This document shows, one piece after another, positions 41,276 through 51,300 of a stretch of DNA of 64,000 nucleotides. Numbering within the stretch: position 1 is the first letter of the stretch; every line of letters starts with the position of its first letter. The position numbers were made by a program, and so were the translations under genes. The DNA comes from Pseudomonas eucalypticola. GTDB lineage: Bacteria; Pseudomonadota; Gammaproteobacteria; Pseudomonadales; Pseudomonadaceae. Under the pieces are notes generated by a model that was not told the DNA's origin, did not search any database, and was given only the letters and a program-made list of their open reading frames with translations. Location of the stretch: positions 4,434,501-4,498,500 of the forward strand of contig NZ_CP056030.1 of assembly GCF_013374995.1 (NCBI RefSeq). Reading direction: 5' to 3'.

Positions 41276-41360
41276 GTAGCAGCGGACCTGGCCGCGTCCC
41301 AGGCACCGCGCAGCATTCGGCACACCGCATGCACCGCGACGCGGCCAGGTCCGCTGCTAC
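41276..41360. repeat. REPIN-like pair of inverted REP sequences
   Basis: A 23-base sequence at 41276-41298 (starting GTAGCAGCGGACCTGG) is repeated as its exact reverse complement at 41338-41360, separated by 39 bases. A third copy is at 63481-63503. Intergenic position, inverted pairing and dispersed copies are those of Pseudomonas REP/REPIN elements, which are mobilised by RAYT transposases (none seen here). Confidence 0.85.
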
Positions 41361-41372
41361 ACATCGCGGGGT

Positions 41373-41933
41373 TCAGCCGCGTTCGGCCATGAGCACGTTG
41401 GCCTGGCCCCGCTGGGCCAGCTTCTGCAGGCGCTTTTCCAGCCCCTGCAACACAGCGCGGTCGGACCGCCCGCTTTCCAGTTCGTCGATCAACGCATTCA
41501 CCACTTGGCGCAACTCGTGGGCGATGACGATACGGTCGTCATTGTTGTCCTGCTTGTGCGACTCGAACAACCGATGCAGGTAATCCTGCAACACCGCCTG
41601 CATGCGATGGCGGTCGGTGGCGCGCCAGTGCGCCAGCCCCAGGCCGGTCTGGTTCAGCAACTCCTGGAACTCCAGCACCAGGTACTGCAGGCGCCGCGCA
41701 AGGCCCACCTGCTCTTCGCGCCAGCGCTTGTGGTGCGCCAGGCCTTCCTGCTTGCGCTGAATGGCGGGCACGAACACCGCCAGCATCAGGGCAATGACCA
41801 CCGCTACCGCCTGCACCCATGCCAGGGCATCCAGCGGCTTCTGAATGAACGCACACACCAGCAGGACCACGGCGATAACGCTACCCCACAGCAGCAGAGC
41901 GCTGTAATCCTTGCTCATGAAACCCTTGAACAT
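41373..41933 (-). CDS. two-TM protein with cytosolic coiled coil
   Basis: A 186-residue membrane protein. TMs lie at about 12-31 and 37-57 (LLLWGSVIAVVLLVCAFI; WVQAVAVVIALMLAVFVPAI). A helical cytosolic part of about 125 residues follows, with QVGLARRLQYLVLEFQELLN and ending LEKRLQKLAQRGQANVLMAE. I do not recognise the family. A REPIN-like element lies just past its 3' end. Confidence 0.66.
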   Translation of the reverse strand: MFKGFMSKDYSALLLWGSVIAVVLLVCAFIQKPLDALAWVQAVAVVIALMLAVFVPAIQRKQEGLAHHKRWREEQVGLARRLQYLVLEFQELLNQTGLGLAHWRATDRHRMQAVLQDYLHRLFESHKQDNNDDRIVIAHELRQVVNALIDELESGRSDRAVLQGLEKRLQKLAQRGQANVLMAERG

Positions 41934-42154
41934 TGCGCGACTCCCAAGCCGTTTTCAAACGTGATGAAGGGAAAAAAACCGTTGGACCGGCGTTGGACGG
42001 CCCGCGAAGATGAAAGATTACTTTTATTTTTTTATTACAGGGGTTTAAGCCCGCCAGCCAATCGACAGTGCCTGAGCCATACTCATAAACTACAACGCTT
42101 TTTCAAGAACAACCCGTTGTAAACGGCATATCTACTTTTTAGCGAGCGCTACAC

Positions 42155-43072
42155 GTGAAAACCTCCCTTTCGATCCTGAGCCTGTTGCTTGTCCTCACAG
42201 GTACTGCTGCCGTCACGTCGAACGCTGTCGCCGCCCCACCCCCACCCGCCCAGCGAGACCCTTCACAGCTTCACCTGGCCTCGGGAAGCGCCCTGCTGAT
42301 CGACCTGCAGACCAACAAGGTCATCTACGAGAACCGTGCCGACGCCGTGCTGCCCATTGCCTCGGTTTCCAAGCTGATGACCGCCATGGTCGTGCTGGAC
42401 GCCAAGCAGGACATGAACGAGATGATCGATGTCGACATCAGCCACACCAAGGAAATGAAAGGTGTGTTCTCGCGGGTCAAGCTGGGCAGCGAGCTGAACC
42501 GCCACGACATGATACTGATTGCCCTCATGTCTTCGGAAAACCGTGCCGCGGCCACCCTCGCCCACCACTACCCGGGCGGCTACAACGCCTTCATCAATGC
42601 CATGAACGCCAAGGCCCGCAGCCTGGGCATGAGCCACACCCATTACGTGGAGCCCACCGGCCTGTCCACCAGCAACGTGTCCACGGCCCGCGACCTGAGC
42701 AAACTGCTGATCGCCGCCCAACACTACCCCATGCTGCGCGAGCTGAGCACCACCCCCGAGAAGACCGTGTTCTTCAAGAAGCCCAACTACAGCCTGGGTT
42801 TCCATAACACCGACCACCTGATCAACAAGAACAACTGGGACATCCGCCTGACCAAGACCGGCTTCACCAACGAAGCCGGGCACTGCCTGGTACTGCTGAC
42901 CACCATGGGCAACCGCCCGGTGGCCATGGTGATCCTCGATGCCTTCGGCAAATACACCCACTTCGCCGACGCCACGCGCCTGCGCAACTGGGTGGAGACC
43001 GGCCGCAGCACCGCGGCACCCGCCGTGGCCCTGCGCTACAAGGCCGACAAGCACGGCCGCCAGGTCGACTGA
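42155..43072 (+). CDS. pbpG: D-alanyl-D-alanine endopeptidase (PBP7)
   Basis: A 305-residue S11-family penicillin-binding protein starting with GTG 42155. A signal peptide (about 1-27, ending AVAA) is followed by the catalytic motifs S70-V-S-K73, S126-E-N128 and K233-T-G235, all intact. PBP7 cleaves DD-crosslinks in peptidoglycan, acting in the periplasm during wall turnover. The ribosome site is weak. The gene lies alone. Confidence 0.95.
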   Translation: MKTSLSILSLLLVLTGTAAVTSNAVAAPPPPAQRDPSQLHLASGSALLIDLQTNKVIYENRADAVLPIASVSKLMTAMVVLDAKQDMNEMIDVDISHTKEMKGVFSRVKLGSELNRHDMILIALMSSENRAAATLAHHYPGGYNAFINAMNAKARSLGMSHTHYVEPTGLSTSNVSTARDLSKLLIAAQHYPMLRELSTTPEKTVFFKKPNYSLGFHNTDHLINKNNWDIRLTKTGFTNEAGHCLVLLTTMGNRPVAMVILDAFGKYTHFADATRLRNWVETGRSTAAPAVALRYKADKHGRQVD

Positions 43073-43104
43073 GGCAGCGCGGCGCTGGTCACGCCCTGGC
43101 GTGA

Positions 43105-44070
43105 TCAGTGCCGGCGGCCCGCCTGCTTGTCCCGGTACATGGCCGTGTCCGCCTCGGCCAGCAGCACCTTGATGGAACCGTGCTGGGCCGGGTCATATTC
43201 GATGCGGCCAATGCTGTAGCGAATGTCGTAGCCCCGCTGCGCCTCGGCATTGCGACGCGCCAACGCCTCTTTCAGGCGCCCGGCAATCAGGTCACCGTCC
43301 TGGGCATTGGAGCCCATCAGCAGCGCCACGAACTCATCCCCGCCCAGGCGCCCTACCAGGTCCATCTCCCGAAGTACATCGCGCAGGGTCTCGGCGAACG
43401 CCACCAATGCCCGGTCGCCTTCGGCGTGCCCCCAAGTGTCGTTGATGTGCTTGAAACCGTTGAGGTCGAAGAACAGCAGCGAAGCCGGGGTATTCATGCG
43501 CTTGCAGATACTCAGCGCGTGCTCGGCCAGGGCCTCGAAGCCGCGACGGTTGGAGACCTGGGTCAATTCGTCGATGGTCGCCAGTTGGAACGCCTCTATT
43601 TCCTGCTCGGCCATGCTCGCCAGGTCACGCAACAGGTCACGTTCCTCGGCGTCCAGGATGCGCGGGCGCGAGTCAATCAGGCACAAGGTGCCGATCTTCA
43701 CGCCATTGCCCACTCGCAGCGGGCAGCCGGCGTAGAAACGGATGTGCGGGTCGCCCGTCACCAGCGGGTTGTCATGGAAACGCTCGTCGTTGGTGGCATC
43801 CGGGATCATCAGCACCTGGTCACCCAGGATGGCATGGCCGCAGAACGAGATATCCCGGGACGTTTCCGGCACGCACAGGCCCTGGCACGACTTGAACCAT
43901 TGGCGGTTGGTATCCACCAGGCTGACCAGCGCGATAGGCACATCAAACAGGCGCCGCGCCAGGCGCGTCAAGCGGTCGAAACGCTCTTCCGGGGCCGTGT
44001 CGAGAATATTCATCGAACGCAGCGTGCTGACGCGCTCGGCTTCGTTAACGGGTTTGGCTGGGGCCAGCAT
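43105..44070 (-). CDS. GAF-GGDEF diguanylate cyclase
   Basis: A 321-residue protein starting at ATG 44070 (GGAG 8 bases upstream). The N-terminal GAF domain (about 20-160) has the FKSCQGLCVPETSRDISFCG pattern of a common sensor GAF. The C-terminal GGDEF domain (about 165-321) has an intact GRLGGDEF active site and, five residues before it, the RxxD inhibitory I-site (REMD). It therefore should make c-di-GMP with product feedback inhibition. The signal is unknown. Confidence 0.94.
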   Translation of the reverse strand: MLAPAKPVNEAERVSTLRSMNILDTAPEERFDRLTRLARRLFDVPIALVSLVDTNRQWFKSCQGLCVPETSRDISFCGHAILGDQVLMIPDATNDERFHDNPLVTGDPHIRFYAGCPLRVGNGVKIGTLCLIDSRPRILDAEERDLLRDLASMAEQEIEAFQLATIDELTQVSNRRGFEALAEHALSICKRMNTPASLLFFDLNGFKHINDTWGHAEGDRALVAFAETLRDVLREMDLVGRLGGDEFVALLMGSNAQDGDLIAGRLKEALARRNAEAQRGYDIRYSIGRIEYDPAQHGSIKVLLAEADTAMYRDKQAGRRH

Positions 44071-44152
44071 CGAGATACTCCGTGGTCCTGACTCTGCTTG
44101 TGCGCTAAGCCTAGCCCATCTGCAAGCGCGAACGAAGACTGGCCCCAAAACA

Positions 44153-44644
44153 TTACGCCGTGGTGTTGATGGTCGAACCGGTGGTGCTGCTGCCTTCTTC
44201 CGTCAGCGCCGTGGACAACTCGGCGGTCAGCGAAGAAATCTCGGCCGAGGTGGACGACACCTGAGCCTCGGCGGACGCCACGGCGGCGGCCTTGGCGTCC
44301 TCATCCTTCAAGGATTGCGCCTGCTGCACGGCCTGCTGCTCGGCTTGCAGTTGCTTTTGCAGTTCGGCGATCTGTTTTTGCAGTTCGGTCACGGTATCGG
44401 AGGCCGTCGACGAGCTGCTATCGCTGTCGCTACTGCCGCTACCCCCACCGGCACCACCGGCGCCCGCGGCGCCGCCAGCCGCATTGGCCGTGGTGCTGGA
44501 GGTGCTGGACGTGGTGGACGTGCCATCGGCGCTGGTCGAGGTCGAGGTGGTATCGTCGGTGCTGGCAGTGGTAGCCGCCGTGGATTTGGTGGTGCTGGTG
44601 CTGGTGATCTGCAAACCAGAGGCGATGTTGCTGATGGTCGACAT
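44153..44644 (-). CDS. FlxA-like Ser/Thr-rich coiled-coil protein
   Basis: A 163-residue protein starting at ATG 44644 (AAGGAG 8 bases upstream). Residues about 10-60 are a Ser/Thr repeat region (TSTSTTKSTAATTASTDDTT) and about 56-75 a Gly/Ala stretch. A coiled coil follows (VTELQKQIAELQKQLQAEQQ, about 82-130), then another Ser/Thr-rich end. The coiled coil fits the FlxA-like family. Function is unknown, and the low complexity makes homology claims weak. Confidence 0.66.
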   Translation of the reverse strand: MSTISNIASGLQITSTSTTKSTAATTASTDDTTSTSTSADGTSTTSSTSSTTANAAGGAAGAGGAGGGSGSSDSDSSSSTASDTVTELQKQIAELQKQLQAEQQAVQQAQSLKDEDAKAAAVASAEAQVSSTSAEISSLTAELSTALTEEGSSTTGSTINTTA

Positions 44645-44879
44645 GACAGAAACTCCTTTGATGGAAGTAGGTTCATGGGTCATCGACTGGTCAGGGCCCA
44701 GCTTTAGAAATATCGTGTAACACATGGGATACGCCGGCACTACAAACCTGTGAACGGCTGAAATCCTTGATCTAGAGCCTTCTAGACCTGCTCTCCATAG
44801 ATGAAATAATCTTCAGCAAGGCGACAGGTAAAACTCGGCACAATGTACCTTCAACAGCCGAAATCCCAGGTACAACACC

Positions 44880-45563
44880 ATGACACGCGTTTTGACCATC
44901 GAAGACGATGCCGTGACAGCCAAGGAAATCGTGGCCGAGCTGAGCAGCCACGGCCTTGAAGTGGATTGGGTCGATAACGGTCGCGAGGGCCTGGTCAAGG
45001 CCGTGAGCGGCAACTACGACGTCATCACCCTGGACCGCATGCTCCCGGAGCTGGACGGCCTGGCCATTGTCACCACCTTGCGCACCATTGGCGTTTCCAC
45101 ACCCATCCTGATGATCAGCGCCCTGTCCGACGTGGACGAGCGTGTGCGCGGCCTGCGTGCCGGTGGCGACGATTACCTGACCAAGCCTTTCGCTTCCGAT
45201 GAAATGGCCGCCCGCGTCGAAGTGCTGCTGCGCCGCAAGAGCACCGTGGCCGACGTGGACACCACCCTCAAGGTCGCCGACCTGGAGCTGGACCTGATCA
45301 CCCGTGAAGCCCGCCGCGGCGAACAGGCCCTGAACCTGCTGCCCACCGAGTACAAGCTGCTCGAATTCCTGATGCGCAACGCCGGACAGATACTGACCCG
45401 CATGATGATTTTCGAGGAAGTCTGGGGCTACCACTTCGACCCGGGCACCAACCTGATCGACGTGCACATCGGCCGCCTGCGCAAGAAGATCGACCCGCCG
45501 GGCGCTACCGCGCTGATCAAGACCGTTCGGGGCTCGGGCTATGTCATTGCCGAACCCCTCTAA
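44880..45563 (+). CDS. OmpR-family response regulator
   Basis: A 227-residue regulator. The receiver domain (1-118) has acidic pocket E8-D9-D10, phosphoacceptor D52 (TLDRMLPELDGL) and the conserved Lys in LTKPF. The winged-helix DNA-binding domain (about 130-225) ends VRGSGYVIAEPL. It overlaps its kinase by 23 bases, so the two are translated together. The regulon is unknown. Confidence 0.95.
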   Translation: MTRVLTIEDDAVTAKEIVAELSSHGLEVDWVDNGREGLVKAVSGNYDVITLDRMLPELDGLAIVTTLRTIGVSTPILMISALSDVDERVRGLRAGGDDYLTKPFASDEMAARVEVLLRRKSTVADVDTTLKVADLELDLITREARRGEQALNLLPTEYKLLEFLMRNAGQILTRMMIFEEVWGYHFDPGTNLIDVHIGRLRKKIDPPGATALIKTVRGSGYVIAEPL

Positions 45564-46932
45564 GGGCTGGCGCTCGTCCAGCAGTCGCCTGCTGGCCCTC
45601 TACAGTTTTCTCTTCGTGGCCTGGAGTTGCATCCTGATGGGTGTGCTCTATTACGAAGTGTCGGACTACCTCAACAGCCTGGCGCGTCATTCATTGATGC
45701 AGCGCCAGCACCTGTTCTCGCGGTTCAGCGGCCAGGCCCTGGACGACGCCCTGTCGGCCAGCGAAACCTTCGACAACCGCGCCTACGACGCCTATGGGCT
45801 GTTCGATGCACAGTTGCGCCCGCTGGGGGGCGATATCAAGGAAATCCCCAAGGGCGTCGCCCTGGACGGCAACATCTATGAACTGGATGACTGCATCGAT
45901 TCCGACGACCCCAAACTGCCCCAGCAGGGCTGCGACGCCGTGGCCATGGCCACCCAGGATGGCCGCTGGCTGGTGCTGGTGCGCGACAACGGTTCGCTGT
46001 TCGCGGTGACCCGCATCATTCTTCACGCCTTGCTGTGGGGTATCTCGCTGACCATCATTCCCGGGGCGGCGGGCTGGCACCTGCTGCGCAGGCGGCCCAT
46101 ACGGCGTATCCGCGCCATTCAGGACAGCGCCGACGCCATCGTCGCCGGCGACCTGACCCGGCGCCTGCCCCTGTCCAACCGGCGGGATGAACTGGACATG
46201 CTGGCCGCCATCGTCAACGCCATGCTCGACCGTATCGAGCGGCTGATGATGGAGGTCAAGGGTGTGTGCGACAACATTGCCCACGACCTGCGCACGCCCC
46301 TGACGCGCTTGCGCGCCCAGCTGTACCGGATTCAGCAGCAGGCCGGCATGGATTCGGCCCAGGCCCTGCAACTGGACGGCGTCATCGCCGAGACCGACAC
46401 GCTGATGGCGCGGTTCCGGGGGCTGTTGCGCATTTCCGAACTGGAAGACCATCAGCGTCGCTCTGGCTTCGTGGAGTTCGACCCGCTGCCCCTGCTGCAC
46501 GAACTGCACGATTTCTACCTGCCCCTGGCCGAGGAAGGCGAGTTGCGCCTGGAGCTGGAGGCGCCCGAGGTGCTGCCCAGCCTCAATGGTGACCGCGCGC
46601 TGCTGTTCGAGGCCATTGGCAACCTGTTGAGCAACTCCATCAAGTTCACCCCGCCCGGCGGCGTGGTGGTGCTGCGAGCCCATAACGAACTGGACAGCAC
46701 CTGCATCGAAGTCCAGGACTCAGGCCCGGGCATTCCCAAGGACGAGCGCCAGGCGGTGTTCCAGCGGTTCTACCGCTGCGACGACGACAACACCCAGCCG
46801 GGTTTCGGCCTGGGCCTGTCGATTGTCGCGGCCATCGTCAACCTGCACGGTTTCACCCTTGAAGTGGGCAACAGCCAACAGGGCGGTGCCAGCCTGGCAC
46901 TGCATTGCCGTCAAAGCAAAGCGCGAGTGTGA
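45541..46932 (+). CDS. sensor histidine kinase
   Basis: A 463-residue membrane kinase. TM1 is at about 17-38 and TM2 at about 156-178, enclosing a periplasmic sensor of about 115 residues with two Cys (DDCIDSDD...QQGCDAV) that may form a disulfide. HAMP (about 178-232), HisKA with H248 (NIAHDLRTPLTRLRAQL) and an HATPase domain with N, G1 (DSGPGIPKDE) and G2 (GFGLGLSIV) boxes follow. The signal is unknown. It is flanked by response regulators on both sides. Confidence 0.94.
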   Translation: MSLPNPSKGWRSSSSRLLALYSFLFVAWSCILMGVLYYEVSDYLNSLARHSLMQRQHLFSRFSGQALDDALSASETFDNRAYDAYGLFDAQLRPLGGDIKEIPKGVALDGNIYELDDCIDSDDPKLPQQGCDAVAMATQDGRWLVLVRDNGSLFAVTRIILHALLWGISLTIIPGAAGWHLLRRRPIRRIRAIQDSADAIVAGDLTRRLPLSNRRDELDMLAAIVNAMLDRIERLMMEVKGVCDNIAHDLRTPLTRLRAQLYRIQQQAGMDSAQALQLDGVIAETDTLMARFRGLLRISELEDHQRRSGFVEFDPLPLLHELHDFYLPLAEEGELRLELEAPEVLPSLNGDRALLFEAIGNLLSNSIKFTPPGGVVVLRAHNELDSTCIEVQDSGPGIPKDERQAVFQRFYRCDDDNTQPGFGLGLSIVAAIVNLHGFTLEVGNSQQGGASLALHCRQSKARV

Positions 46933-47600
46933 TGACCATGAATCTGCTCTATATTGCCGACACCCGAGACGAACAACTGCTGCGCGGCTTCGCCGACAGC
47001 GGCCAGCGCGTGGTCGAAGCTCGCCCCGAGGAAGCCGACTGGGCCCTCGCCGACAGCAACTATGGTTTTATCGTGCTCGACGTGGAGGCGGCTCGGCCCG
47101 ACCTGCTGGAGCGTTGCCTGGCGCGCAAGCGCAAATCGCGGGTGCTGATGCTGCTGGGTGAAGACAACGCCGCAGCGCGAGTCGCCGCACTGCGGGCCGG
47201 TGCCGAGCTGTGCCTGACCAAACCGGTGGTGTTCATCGAACTGCAGGCGCGGATGCACGCCCTGGTGCGCGACCATCTGAGCCCATCGGTGGACGCCGAG
47301 GCGGGCCTGTGGCTGTCCACCACGCGCCTGTTGCTGGGCCGCGGCCCTCATCAGCAGCCGCTGACCGTCAGCGAACAGCGCCTGCTGGCTATCCTGGCCA
47401 AGCGCCCGGGTGCGGTCAGTCGTGAGTTGATCGAAGAACAGCTATGGGGTGCCACCCATGATTCGCGCAGCGCGCTGATCGAACGGCACATCTGCAACCT
47501 GCGGCGCAAACTGGCGCGCCTGGATGCGCCGAATGCGCTGCAGACGCTGCGGGGGTTTGGGTATAGCTTGCGCGAGACGGTGCATGTGCGTACGGATTGA
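46932..47600 (+). CDS. second, divergent OmpR-like response regulator
   Basis: A 222-residue protein overlapping the kinase stop by one base (TGATG). The receiver domain (about 1-118) is divergent: the acidic pocket is reduced to YIADTRDE, but the phosphoacceptor D (FIVLDVEAARPD) and Lys (CLTKPV) remain. A winged-helix domain (about 135-215; LTVSEQRLLAILAKRPGAVS, then LIERHICNLRRKLARL) follows. It may be a second output of the same kinase or a phosphorylation-independent regulator. Confidence 0.85.
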   Translation: MTMNLLYIADTRDEQLLRGFADSGQRVVEARPEEADWALADSNYGFIVLDVEAARPDLLERCLARKRKSRVLMLLGEDNAAARVAALRAGAELCLTKPVVFIELQARMHALVRDHLSPSVDAEAGLWLSTTRLLLGRGPHQQPLTVSEQRLLAILAKRPGAVSRELIEEQLWGATHDSRSALIERHICNLRRKLARLDAPNALQTLRGFGYSLRETVHVRTD

Positions 47601-47687
47601 GGTGGGTCAGGGCCGCCAGGGGCCAGGCTTGGCTTTTGCGGCGCGCTCAGGATCGCCGCAGAGCCCAAGCCTTGCCCCCCCAAAACC

Positions 47688-48101
47688 TCAACCCGACATG
47701 CAATCAAAGTTGTCGGTGGAAGCCACCGTCTTGCCCTGGTCATTCTTCAGGTCAGCGCGCAGGTTGGTTTCGCCCAGGCTGCTTTCCACCAGCGTGTAAT
47801 GCTTGCCCTGCTTGAAGCCCTTGTAATCGATGGTCGCGCGGCAGGTCTGGTCGTCCTGCTGGGCGGTGCTTTCTTCATACAACAGTACTTCCAGCTTGTG
47901 CTCACCGGGCTTGACCTGGAAATAACGGCCATCCTTCAGGTTCTTGCCATCCAGCTGCTCGGCCAGCATCGCGTCCTGGGTTTCCTCCTTCAGGCCCACC
48001 CAGGCATCGTTCGGGTTGGGCGTGGGCATCGGGCCCGCGCAGGCGGAGAGCAAGGCAACCAGGCCCATCATGGGCACCAGCATCAGCGTTTTCGCGTTCA
48101 T
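47688..48101 (-). CDS. small lipoprotein, unknown
   Basis: A 137-residue protein starting at ATG 48101 (GAGGA 6 bases upstream) with a lipobox (LVALLSACAG, Cys about 21). The mature part is beta-rich with GRYFQVKPGEHKLEVLLYEE, two further Cys (QTCRATID, NFDCMSG) and a C-terminal KTVASTDNFDC. It resembles small PEGA-like envelope lipoproteins, but I cannot name the family. The gene is convergent with the regulator gene ending at 47600. Confidence 0.7.
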   Translation of the reverse strand: MNAKTLMLVPMMGLVALLSACAGPMPTPNPNDAWVGLKEETQDAMLAEQLDGKNLKDGRYFQVKPGEHKLEVLLYEESTAQQDDQTCRATIDYKGFKQGKHYTLVESSLGETNLRADLKNDQGKTVASTDNFDCMSG

Positions 48102-48316
48102 GGGTATTCCTCGAGTATCAGGGAAGTTGGCCTGCACCGGCAGGTCGTTTTTCGATCGGTGCCAAGCTTGGGCCGCCCCCCCTTTCAACGCTAATGAATC
48201 CCCGTGAAACGAATTTCAGGCGCGCCATAAAACATCTTTCACCTTCTTGAAAGGCTTGTGTTAGGTGGTTCCAGCAAGACTTGCCAGCATCCGCAAACCC
48301 TTTGGAGGTTCCCGGC

Positions 48317-51300
48317 ATGCTAGGGCTGGTAAAGACCGCATTGCTCAAGCCGTACACGTTTATCGTGTTGGCGATATTCATCTGTATCATCGGGCCCTTG
48401 TCCGCGATGCGCACCCCTACCGACGTCTTCCCCGACATCGGTATTCCCGTGATCGCCGTGGTCTGGTCCTACACCGGCCTGTCGCCGGACGCCATGGCGG
48501 GCCGGGTGATCTACACCTACGAACGCTCGCTCAGTACCACCGTCAACGACATCGAACACATCGAGTCGCAGTCGCTGCCGGGCATGGGCATCGTCAAGAT
48601 CTTCTTCCAGCCCGGGGTCGACATTCGTACCGCCAACGCCCAGGTCACGGCCGTTTCCCAGACCGTGCTCAAGCAGATGCCGCCGGGCATCACCCCGCCG
48701 CTGATCCTCAACTACAGCGCCTCGACGGTACCGATCCTGCAGATGGCGTTTTCCAGCCCTACGCTGTCCGAAGCGCATATTCGCGACCTGGTGCAGAACT
48801 CCATCCGCCTGCCGCTCTCTGCCGTGCCGGGCCTGGCCATGCCGACCCCCATGGGCGGCAAGCAACGCCAGATCACCCTTGACCTCGATCCCCAGGCACT
48901 GGCCGCCAAGGGCCTGTCCGCCCAGGATGTGAGCAATGCCCTGGCCGCGCAGAACCAGATTGTGCCGGTCGGTACCGCCAAACTGGGCAGCGATGAATAC
49001 ACCGTGCTGCTGAACAACAGCCCGGATGCCATCGAACAGCTCAACGACCTGCCGATCAAGACGGTGGACGGCGCGGTCATCACCGTTGGCCAGGTGGCCC
49101 ACGTCCGTGACGGCTCGCCACCGCAGACCAACATCGTACGGGTGGACGGCCGCCGCGCCGTGCTGATGCCGGCCCTGAAAAACGGCAACATCTCGACGCT
49201 GTCGATCATCCAGGACATTCGCAACATGTTCCCGCTGATCAACGAAACCCTGCCGCCGTCGCTGAAAACCTCGATGCTGGGCGACGCTTCGGTGTTCGTG
49301 AAAGAGTCGGTCGGCAGCGTGGCCCGTGAAGGCATCATCGCCGCGCTGCTGACCAGTGCCATGATCCTGCTCTTCTTGGGCAGCTGGCGCTCGACCATCA
49401 TCATTGCCGCTTCCATTCCCCTGGCGGTGCTGTCGGCCATCGCCCTGCTCGCCGTGAGCGGCCAGACGCTCAACGTCATGACGCTCGGCGGGCTGGCGCT
49501 GGCCGTGGGTATCCTGGTGGACGACGCCACGGTCACCATCGAAAACATCAACTGGCACCTTGAGCAAGGCAAGCAGGTGAAGCAGGCGATCCTCGACGGT
49601 GCGGCGCAAATCGTCGGACCGGCCTTCGTGTCCCTGCTGTGTATCTGCATCGTGTTCGTGCCGATGTTCATGCTGCAAGGCATCGCCGGCTACCTGTTCC
49701 GGCCCATGGCCCTGGCGGTGATCTTTGCCATGGCCTCCTCGTTCATTCTGTCGCGTACCCTGGTACCGACCCTGGCCATGTTCCTGCTCAAGCCCCATGT
49801 AGTAGAAGACGGTGAAGGGCGTCATCCCGACGAGCCATTCATCAACCACCACGAAGGCGACCAGCACAAAAAGCAACACGGCGCGTTCGTGCGCGGCCTG
49901 CTGAGCTTCCAGGTGGGCTTCGAGAAACGCTTCGGCAACATCCGCGACAGCTATCACGGCGTGCTGGCCCTGGCCCTGGAAAACCGCAAGCGCTTCCTGG
50001 TCGGCTTCATGATCTGCGTGCTGGCGTCTTTCGCACTGCTGCCAACCCTGGGCGAGGACTTCTTCCCCGCCACCGACGCCGGCGCCATTTCGCTGCACGT
50101 CAGCCTGCCGGTGGGCACCCGCATCGAAGAAAGCGCCGCCGCCTTCGACCGCATCGAAGCGCGCATTCGTGAAGTGATTCCGGCCAGTGAACTGGACACC
50201 GTGATCGACAACATCGGTATCCCCCTCAGTGGTATCGACATGGCCTACAGCGCCAGCGGCACCACCGGCCCCCAGGATGGCGACATTTCCGTCAGCCTGA
50301 AGGAAGGCCACAAGCCGACCGCCGACTACGTCAAGCAACTGCGTGAAGTCCTGCCCCACAGCTTCCCGGGCAGCACCTTCTCGTTCCTGCCAGCGGACAT
50401 CAGCAGCGAGATCCTCAACTTCGGTGCCCCGGCGCCGCTGGACGTGAAAATCTCCGGCCCTGACAACGACGCCAACCACGCCTATGCCCTGGAACTGCAG
50501 CGCGCCCTGAAACACATCCGCGGTATCGCCGACCTGCGTATCCAGCAGTCCAACGGCTACCCGACCCTGCAAGTGGACGTGAACCGCGAACGCGCCAACG
50601 GCCTGGGCATCACCGAGCGTGACGTCACCAACTCCATGGTCGCCTCGCTGGCCGGTAGCTCCCAGGTGTCGCCGCTGTACTGGCTGAACCCGAAAAACGG
50701 CATCAGCTACTCCATCGTTGCCGCCACGCCGCAGTACCGCCTCAGCAGCATGCCAGAGCTCGAAGCCCTGCCGGTGACCGGCGCCAACGGCCAATCGCAG
50801 ATCCTCGGCGGCCTGGCCACGATCCACCGCGTCGACACCCCCGCGGTGGTCACCCACTACAACATCCAGCCGACCCTGGACATCTACGCCAACGTGCAGG
50901 GCCGTGACCTGGGCGGCGTCGCCAGCGACATCCAGAAAGCCATCGACCTGGCCGCACCGCACCGTCCGAAAGGCGCCACCATCACCCTGCACGGCCAGAT
51001 CGACGCCCTGCATGAAGCCTTCAGCGGCCTGTCCCTGGGCCTGCTCGGCGCCGTGGTGCTGATCTACCTGCTGATCGTGGTGAACTTCCAGTCCTGGCTC
51101 GACCCGTTCGTGATCATCACCGCCCTGCCCGCCGCCCTGGCCGGCATCGTGTGGATGCTGTTCCTGTCCGGCACCTCGCTGTCGGTGCCGGCGCTGACCG
51201 GGGCGATCCTGTGCATGGGGGTGGCCACGGCCAACTCCATCCTGGTGGTCAGCTTCTGCCGGGAGCGCCTGGCCGAGCACGGCGACGCCCTGCGCGCCGC

